Positions 57,701-64,000 of a stretch of DNA of 64,000 nt are shown here, piece after piece (position 1 is the stretch's first letter; each line of letters begins with the position of its first letter). Both the position numbers and the translations under genes were made by a program. The DNA comes from Thelephora terrestris. Lineage: Eukaryota > Basidiomycota > Agaricomycetes > Thelephorales > Thelephoraceae. The stretch spans positions 62,001 to 126,000 of the forward strand of contig WIUZ02000024.1 of NCBI GenBank assembly GCA_015956445.1, given 5' to 3'. The notes beneath the pieces were generated by a model. The model ran no database searches. It saw nothing but the letters and a program-made list of their open reading frames with translations, and had not been told where the DNA came from.

Positions 57701-59489
57701 GAACCGCCTTCGTGGGTACCATGGACAAACTGAATGATTCTTCGGATATCCTGAGGCGTACGGTGTGAATATTTACATGAAATTTACTCGCTGTTACTGC
57801 CAACAAGCAGCTTGTGTAGATAGATATGTAGCGTAACGAAGAAACATTCAGAGCGGTCCAACCAAGAGTTTGCGAACAGACGACGAAGAGGGGCAGGGTG
57901 CCACAAGGGGCCAAGTTGGAGTTCTACACAAAGACGTTCGTCAAGAGGTTGGAAGATATCCTGTGCGAGGCGACCGCGACCGGGAGCGGCCAGGGAAAAC
58001 TAACGACGGAAAGCAAAGGGTAGCAATCCGAACGACAACCAAAAACTATGAAACCGGAACACATAAAAGGCGTAACATCGATGTCATATGTAAGCGCGAG
58101 GAGGGAAAGGCGGGGATCAGCCATGGAGCGATGGAGGGAGTATACTTGAGGGCCGACACTAGCCGTGAGTCTTCAGGAATGGGGATGAGGAACAGCGGGT
58201 GCTGGGCGGTCAGAATACCTACTGCAGATCGGTGAATAGACCGCGGAGTCCCTCTGAGTTGTCGGAGGAGTCCTCCGTGTTGAATAACCACCGTCGGAAG
58301 GGGCGCAATGGTGTTTGCGGATGGTTGGGGAGGGAGTGCTCAGGCTGGAAGGAAGACTGGTGGTCATCGGAGACAACGGAGCGGCGCGGGGGCCATTATC
58401 GAAAAAGATAGATCGCTGCTGCCGGGTAGGGAGATTTGGGACACGGGTACTTGGACGGCTACCCTCGCCATTGATATCCGTCATATCGTCACAAATCGGG
58501 AAGGGGCCTTCCATATGAGTCTGGAGGATGGTAGATTTGACAATGCTGACGGGAGCGGAGCAAGAGACATTGGCCACGATAGGTGAGTGCCCCTTCTTCG
58601 ACCAAGGGACTGAGATGGCCTCGGTCGGGGTCTGCGTAGCATCGATTGACTGTTGATGACGGTTTGCGAGTTTACCTGAGGGCCATCCAAGCTTTGGAGG
58701 GGGCAGTGATTTGAAAGTTGACTTCGATTTAGTGTCCGTGAGGTCCAACACCGCGGGGATTGAAGAACAAGGTGTTCCAAAGTTCAACGAGGTCAGTAGC
58801 CACGACCGTTGTCGAGTTCACTTGGGTTGTAGTGAAGAGGTCTATAAGAACTCTTACTAGTCCTTCTTGGTTTACTTAGAAGCTAAGCGTTAACAACTAA
58901 GTAGGCTGGTTGAGAAGTCAGTTATCCCGACTATCAACTCCACAGGGTGGGCGGGGTTTCGTACTTTCCGGCTCCTTGTCCTGATGAGTTCGCTGAAGGA
59001 GGTTGTAGGTCCTTCAGATGTGTTCAGAGGGGTTCAGTAACCTTTATCACTACTGCACGTATATTCCCTGGTCCAAACACCTAGTAAGAATGTAAAGGGG
59101 GTTGCTGATCTTGATAAGAATGGAGTTCCTGATCTACGCTGATGATCGGGAATGGAGATAATGATGTGTGAAACTGATACGATCGAGGCTGTGTATGAGG
59201 CTGTGAAGAAGGCTGTGTAGAATGCTGTGCACTGTGGCTGTGTAAGTGGCTGTGCTGTGGCTGTGTTAAGGGGGTGGCTGTGCTAATACTTCTGAGGCTG
59301 TGCTGATATGTCTGAGTAGTTTTGATGATCTGTCAATATACTGCTGAGGTACGTCCAAATGCTGCTGAGATACGTCTGATAACTTGATACTGCTGAAACT
59401 TGAGAACCTGTCTTGATAAGATAAACTTCTTGATATGTTTGAGATACTGATACGTCGGATACCAATGTGGTACTATTACTAAATCTGTC
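57701..59489. other. Gene-poor region with a GGCTGTG minisatellite
   Basis: A 204-codon minus frame at 58173-58787 has a Ser/Pro/Thr-rich composition and no motif, and a competing plus frame overlaps; not called. 59185-59300 is a GGCTGTG/AAGGCTGTGTA irregular repeat. 58860-59480 may be decayed internal sequence of the LTR element next to it. Confidence 0.4.
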
Positions 59490-60018
59490 TGTCACCTAGT
59501 CAGTCACTAGTCTGAGGTAGAATACTCTCTGCCTGAAGGGTCTGCCTTCAGCACTAACAGAGATAAGGATATTGCTACGTCACAGAGTCAAGTGTACTAA
59601 GCTTATTCAGAAGTCCAAACTTAGAACTTATTCACACAGAGGTGGGGCTCAAAATGGTATGTGATTACTGAAAATCACTCAACCACTCAGGCCTAAGGAG
59701 GTGAGGCAAAGTAGGGGTCTTGGTGAAAAGGGGTAGAGTAAAAAGAGAGTGGGTTATAGAGAGAAGAGGGGATAGAGGGGGCAACTACTGGCCAGTGGCC
59801 AACAGCTGTTGGGGAGAGAGAGAGAGGGGTAAAAGGTTATGGGTGAGTTGCCTTTCCTTAGAACTGGGGGTGAGTTCTTTATATACTTTTTCATGTGAGA
59901 TTATTCTAGAACGTTCTATGGCCTTCTACTGTATTCTATGGTAATTAATGGAGTGACAGATGTCACAAGTGTGACAAAATGTCACAAAAGCGTGACCGGT
60001 GTCACATGGGGTGTGACA
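59490..60018 (-). mobile_element. Probable LTR (solo or truncated element)
   Basis: Fossil. On the plus strand it reads TGTCACCTAGTC...CATGGGGTGTGACA, ends that are mutual inverted repeats as in many LTRs. On the minus strand a TATA box (GTATATAAAGAAC) near 59885 sits in promoter position, followed by pyrimidine-rich leader sequence. No matching target duplication was found at these exact ends, so the boundaries are tentative. Family not assigned; old, no partner LTR in the window. Confidence 0.4.
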
Positions 60019-60180
60019 TTCCATCACCTTCTAGAACATTCCGGCAAGTTCCAGGATGTTCCGGCGCATTCTAGGATGTTCCTGAACTTTCTGTAACATT
60101 CTGTAACTTTCCATGAGTTTCTTGTCCTTATCTAATCTTATCTTATCTGATAAGACTGTTATCTAATCTAATCTAATCTT
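60019..60180. other. Low-complexity stretch (ATTCTAG / TCTAATC repeats)
   Basis: Repeated CATTC(C/T)..AGTTCC/GATGTTCC motifs at 60030-60115, then TCTAATCTAATC runs to 60180. It abuts the truncated gene at 60181 and may mark the junction of an insertion. Confidence 0.45.
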
Positions 60181-60700
60181 GCTGTGGTGAATTATCATAA
60201 ATAATGACATGGTTGTTCTCATGTCCGACACCGTACGCTTTGGTGGGCATCCATCCTGCTTGGCAGATTCAGGAATGGGAAGTCGACCGATCCGGGCATT
60301 GGTAAGGTCTTGCATGAACCGAATCCAATCCTCGTGATGGACGTCGTGGGTGGTGAGAACCGCTGGCAGCAGTGGCATACTCTTCTCCAACTCCGAATCG
60401 AAGTCTTGGATCTTGAGATTCTTGGAGGGTGTGTAGGATTGTGCAGCATTGGGAGGTCCGCTGAACCCTTCAGGAGGCGGGAGTGAGTGGGAGGTAGGTA
60501 GGGAGATGGGTGGCTATATGGTGAGGGTGAAGGTCCGCGATTGTACGGATCTCTTGAGCGGGGTTGTATTTGGGTGGTTGACCTTGGACAATGGTTGCGA
60601 CGCCGTAGTGGCCACCAGTAGTACCAAGGGGGTGGTGGAGCCTCAGCCTGGGTGGGAAGTGCGGGGGGAGAGGGCTGACGCGCCGGTCGACGAGTTTGCT
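60181..60700 (-). pseudogene. N-terminal fragment of a lineage-specific protein gene
   Basis: Minus-strand reading: GTTGGHYGVATIVQGQPPKY (about 60621-60560), then PPPEGFSGPPNAAQSYTPSK (about 60480-60425) and SMPLLPAVLTTHDVHHEDW, RFMQDLTNARIGRLPIPE, GCPPKRTVSDMRTTMSLF (to about 60190). The HDV..EDW.RFM.DL..A..G.LP.P pattern resembles, from memory, an uncharacterised Agaricomycete family that continues with WN..FF..RG.E. Here the continuation is lost at about 60190 in low-complexity DNA, and the N-terminal pieces lie in different frames (an intron is possible). A truncated gene of unknown function. Confidence 0.5.
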
Positions 60701-60813
60701 TAGCAGGCGTTGGAGGAGCGGAAGACTGGGGGAAAGAGGAGGGCTACAGTAACCAAAGGAAAAGAAAGGTGTCAACTTGAAAGAATCCCTGAAGTAAGAG
60801 GAAGCAGCTGGTC

Positions 60814-61010
60814 GAAAAGCTCCCTTCGGCTGGGCCGCCAGGAGGTTAGAAGTAAAAAGGGTCAAATGAAGGGCTCCCTTTGGCTAGGCCGCCAGGAGGT
60901 TAGAAGTAAAAAGGGAAACACGGAGGGGATGGCTGCTGGCGATTTTGGTGGTGGCGAGAAAAGGTGAGTGAGAGTTGATCGATCCTAAGCAGTCGTTATT
61001 AGAATTACAC
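60814..61010 (+). repeat. Dispersed repeat, copy 2
   Basis: Two units of GCTCCCTT(C/T)GGCTGGGCC + GCCAGGAGGTTAGAAG starting near 60818 and 60868, followed by GGAGGGGATGGCTGCTGGCG and ATTTTGGTGGTGGCGAG. Same layout and unit number as at 22277-22480, 38 kb away. Confidence 0.6.
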
Positions 61011-61190
61011 GGGTTTACGTAGGGCATCGTAAAATATATGACTGATATGTCAGCCATACGGGGCGGAAACATCGCCGAATGGTACGGATATGTGCGCAGT
61101 GTTCACTCACTGTCACTACAGAAAGATTCATGGATAACTTGTGAGCCGTAGACGCCTGACAATATACTATTTGGAAAGACAATCGCGAAG

Positions 61191-63122
61191 CTACAAGCCA
61201 GTGAACCCATACTCGCCATCTAGGGTGTCTTCGTTATCATCTCCATCTGTTTCGTGCAAAATATCGGGGTCCATGTCTGAGCTATAGTCTGCATCAGAGT
61301 CCGTAGTATGGTTCGACGAGGTATCTCCTTCGTTGGATGCCTCGTCCTGAGAGTCTCCTTCGCTGTTGTCTTCATGGCTGTCTCCTGAGTCCTTGCTTTC
61401 ATCGTGCTCACCGTCTTCTGAGCCACTACCTGAGTCCGACGAAGTGGACATTAGGGAGTCATCGGCACCCCACCCTGTCTCAGTAAGCCAGGCCTCAATT
61501 GCACGCATGTAGAGGTGCCCAACCCCACCGCCCCGATATCGCATGAACATGTCGCGATCAACGAAGCTGCCGTGAAGGGATCAGATTGTAGATAAATGGG
61601 GTAGTACGGAATAGTTACTTACATATTCACATGATAGTAATTCCAGTCATCCTCAAGGAACCTGACCACGTGAGACCCTTCAGGACAGGGCTGAGGATCT
61701 GCAAGGTCATATTCAAAAGCCGGGATTATGTGGGTAGCACGCAGGACATCAGATGGCGATATAAAGCCATGCCACTCGGTCGTGACGTCGCCCTGAGGGT
61801 CAACAAACTGTAAGCGTGGAATGCGAAGGTGGGAGAAGCCGTCTTTGTAAGTGGGATCCCGTTCGAACCAGCGGACCCAAAGGACTTGGAGTTCCTGTCT
61901 TCTGGAACCACTGATGAGCGTCTTTTTGCCTTTGTAGTGGATGGGGACTGTAAATATGTCGATGAGTCGGCCATATCGATATGGGTGAGAGTGATCGCCC
62001 TCGGGAGAGACGACCATGATGTCGGGGCGTGTGTGGACGTTGATGGTGTCAGAGTGCCTCTGGAGGTCATACGCTGTATAATTGATGCGAAGTGTCTTAT
62101 GAATGGATATTTTACCACCCTTGTCGATATCAGTATCGAGTATGTCTTCACTGGAGGGTACATCCTCTTGAACCAGCAGTCGTGACAGAGCGTGTCTTTT
62201 GAGGTTCCATGTGAAATCCTAGAAGTGCGATTGGTAAACGATGGGCGAGAGAGACATGTGGCCCACCTCAAACAAAGGATCTGACTCCTGATCAGTCATC
62301 CAGATACGAGCGTTCTTGCTCTTCTTCCAAGGCTTCGAAATGACGTAGCTTGAGGCAGATGAAACGCAAGGGATGGCTTCATCTGCAGGTCCAGAGGTGC
62401 CCCTCTTCACCTCCGTGAGTCTTCTAATCAGACGTCTACGGGCTTCTTGATTGCTGATTGATCTGGCGACCAGTCGATGGTTTGTACGAGCATAGAAGTG
62501 TTTCACACGCCGATGCTCGCATTCGCCCTGGTGAAATGATTAGTATATTATTAAGTGGATATGTAGCTAGAAAATAAAATTTACCATCTGTGTGCTATAT
62601 GAATCGGTCGTTCCTCGTTGGCGGATAGTGTTGGCGTAATCTCCCAGTGTGTGGAGTTTATAGGTGGAGAGGTTAAACCTCCTTGTGCCCGATGAGGCTT
62701 TCCTCTTTGACTTCCCAGTGGCCGCCCGTCGTTTCCGAGCCTCTGCCTCCTTCGGGAGCTCCTTGGTATCAAAGTTGTCACTAAACTTTGCACCAAAGTG
62801 GCGGAGGGTGGATCCAAGCGGTTTTGTCAGGACGTCAAAGGAGGTCAACGTATGATCGGTGTGAAGGCGTAGCTTAGCATACGCGTGCCAGGTGGAAAGG
62901 GTGAAAACAAGGTCAAGGATGACCTTCTCGTGCTTCCTGGGCAACAGCCCCCCAATCACTGGGATGATACACTGAAATACATGAGTTAATTGTACTATTG
63001 TTGGTTGTGAACGTACTTGTAAGATATCTTCAAAGTCTCGTGCGGCAAGTTTCTTCATCACAGAGACGTTGTTGGAAAATTTTCGGATCGTGTCGAGTCC
63101 AAACGTCGGAACCTGTCGGAAC
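61191..63122 (-). CDS. Plavaka-type transposase, C-terminal half of a second copy
   Basis: Exons (minus) 63122-63017, 62971-62585, 62527-62267, 62218-61623, 61566-61191; phases agree. Blocks: FRQVPTFGLDTIRKFSNNVS, KKLAARDFEDILQ, YAKLRLHTDHTLTSF, YKLHTLGDYANTIRQRGTTD, GECEHRRVKHFYARTN, LRINYTAYDLQRHSDTIN, LWVRWFERDP, ATHIIPAFEYDL, FVDRDMFMRYRGGGVGH and an acidic Ser/Asp tail. Exon design equals that of the 16-20 kb gene, but protein identity is moderate, so it is a different Plavaka lineage. The upstream catalytic half is missing here because a foldback element begins at 63134; it may continue beyond the window. No stops in the visible exons. Confidence 0.8.
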
Positions 63123-63133
63123 CTACCCACATA

Positions 63134-63973
63134 CACTGGGGGCAAGGGGTCACTTACCCAGCAATGACATTGTGATTACATTGTGATTTTTTAGGCAATG
63201 TGTGCAGCCTGTGGCCAAGAGGTACATGCTGAGTTCTTTTACAAAGTACCCATCAATGTGACCACAATGTGGCCAGTGGGTTCATCTTGATCACTTTTAC
63301 AAAGTACCCATCAATTCGATCACAATGTGCCCTGTGGGTCCATGCAGGATACATTGTAAAAGTATCCATCAAAGTGGCCACTGGGCACTTTGTGAAAGAA
63401 ACCCCTGGGTTCTTTCACAATCTTGCTTACAAAGTGTCCAGCATACACCTGAGCCACTCATTGAGAATTCTTTCAGAAAGTATCCAACAATGTTTCCACA
63501 AAGTATTCAACCAGATACTCAATGGTTTCTTTGAAAGTTTGTTGTAAAATCCAACCACATTGAGAGTTCATTGTGAAAACATTGAGAAGAACCTCCTGGG
63601 GACATTGTGGTCACATTGCTGGTTACTTTTTGAAAGAACTCTTAATGAGTGGCTCAGGCACCCAGTTGCATAAATTGTAAATAATATTGTGAAAGAAAAC
63701 CCTGGTTTCTTTCACAAAGTGCCCAGTGGCCACTTTGATGGATACTTTTACAATGTATCCTGCATGGACCCACAGGGCACATTGTGATCGAATTGATGGG
63801 TACTTTGTAAAAGTGATCAAGATGAACCCACTGGCCACATTGTGGTCACATTGATGGGTACTTTGTAAAAGAACTCAACATGTACCTCCTGGCCACAGGC
63901 TGCACACATTGCCTAAAAAATCACAATGTAATCACAATGTCATTGCTGGGTAAGTGACCCCTTGCCCCCAGTG
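63134..63973. mobile_element. CACTA-like foldback (MITE-like) element, 840 bp
   Basis: Inverted repeat centred on 63553, arms about 400 bp. Ends CACTGGGGGCAAGGGG and CCCCTTGCCCCCAGTG. Flanked by a 3-bp duplication ATA (63131-63133 and 63974-63976), as expected for CACTA-superfamily insertion. The arms are packed with TACAAAGTAC, CAATGTGA and ACAATGTGG motifs on both strands. It sits next to the first visible exon of the second Plavaka gene. No coding capacity. Same family type as 5117-6059 but a different subfamily (internal sequence differs). Confidence 0.88.
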
Positions 63974-64000
63974 ATAAGAAATCAGGAAAACGGACAAATC

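Noticed and set aside
58173-58787. 204-codon minus frame
   Set aside because: No motif, competing frames on the other strand, no splice-supported extension.

Overview
The window is nuclear DNA of a filamentous basidiomycete, most likely Agaricomycetes. Evidence: genes split by many short introns (about 45-110 nt, GT...AG, often with a CTAAC/CTAAT branch site), a NACHT-WD40 NLR gene of the mushroom type, tandem F-box genes of the 'LPPELLDHIV' type, Plavaka (CACTA-related) transposase genes, a DIRS-type tyrosine-recombinase retroelement and a Copia element. I cannot name the species. All identities rest on reading motifs by eye; no database search was possible.

Layout. 0-6 kb: a tandemly duplicated lineage-specific coiled-coil gene. 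Copy A is open; copies B and C are damaged. Copy B carries a solo LTR and the region of copy C ends at a 943-bp foldback element. 6.7-11.4 kb: a five-exon NACHT-WD40 NLR on the minus strand. 13-15.8 kb: an NLR relic, then a seven-exon gene resembling DUF6698. 16-20.1 kb: an apparently intact ten-exon Plavaka transposase gene. 20.5-21.6 kb: remnant of another NLR/NB-ARC gene. 22.3-23.4 kb: a dispersed repeat and a histone H2B-derived gene in which the alpha-2 helix segment is repeated five times. 24-24.8 kb: a rearranged duplicate of a segment at 34.4-35.7 kb. 25.4-30.1 kb: a DIRS-type retroelement. 30.7-32.9 kb: a small ACT-like gene and a decayed D-2-hydroxyglutarate dehydrogenase gene.

35-44 kb is the conserved, gene-dense core: a hypothetical gene divergent from NF-YC (HAP5), then MFAP1 (spliceosome) and MPH1/FANCM helicase (DNA repair), both on the minus strand. 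44-48.4 kb holds three tandem F-box genes, the first decayed. 48.6-55.7 kb is a young Copia element with LTRs that look identical and TTTTG target duplications. 56.0-56.6 kb is a small lineage-specific gene. 56.9-60.2 kb is gene-poor, with a degenerate tandem array and a probable LTR. 60.2-64 kb has a gene relic, a second copy of the 22.3-kb repeat, and the C-terminal half of a second Plavaka gene, interrupted by another foldback element with a CACTGGGG terminus.

Themes: house-keeping nuclear genes sit in one island around 35-44 kb. The flanks are accessory DNA shaped by tandem duplication, NLR turnover and DNA and retro-transposition. The most unusual objects are the H2B-derived repeat gene, the paired CACTA-like foldback elements beside Plavaka genes that might mobilise them, and the exon-intron duplication that added an exon to the NLR.
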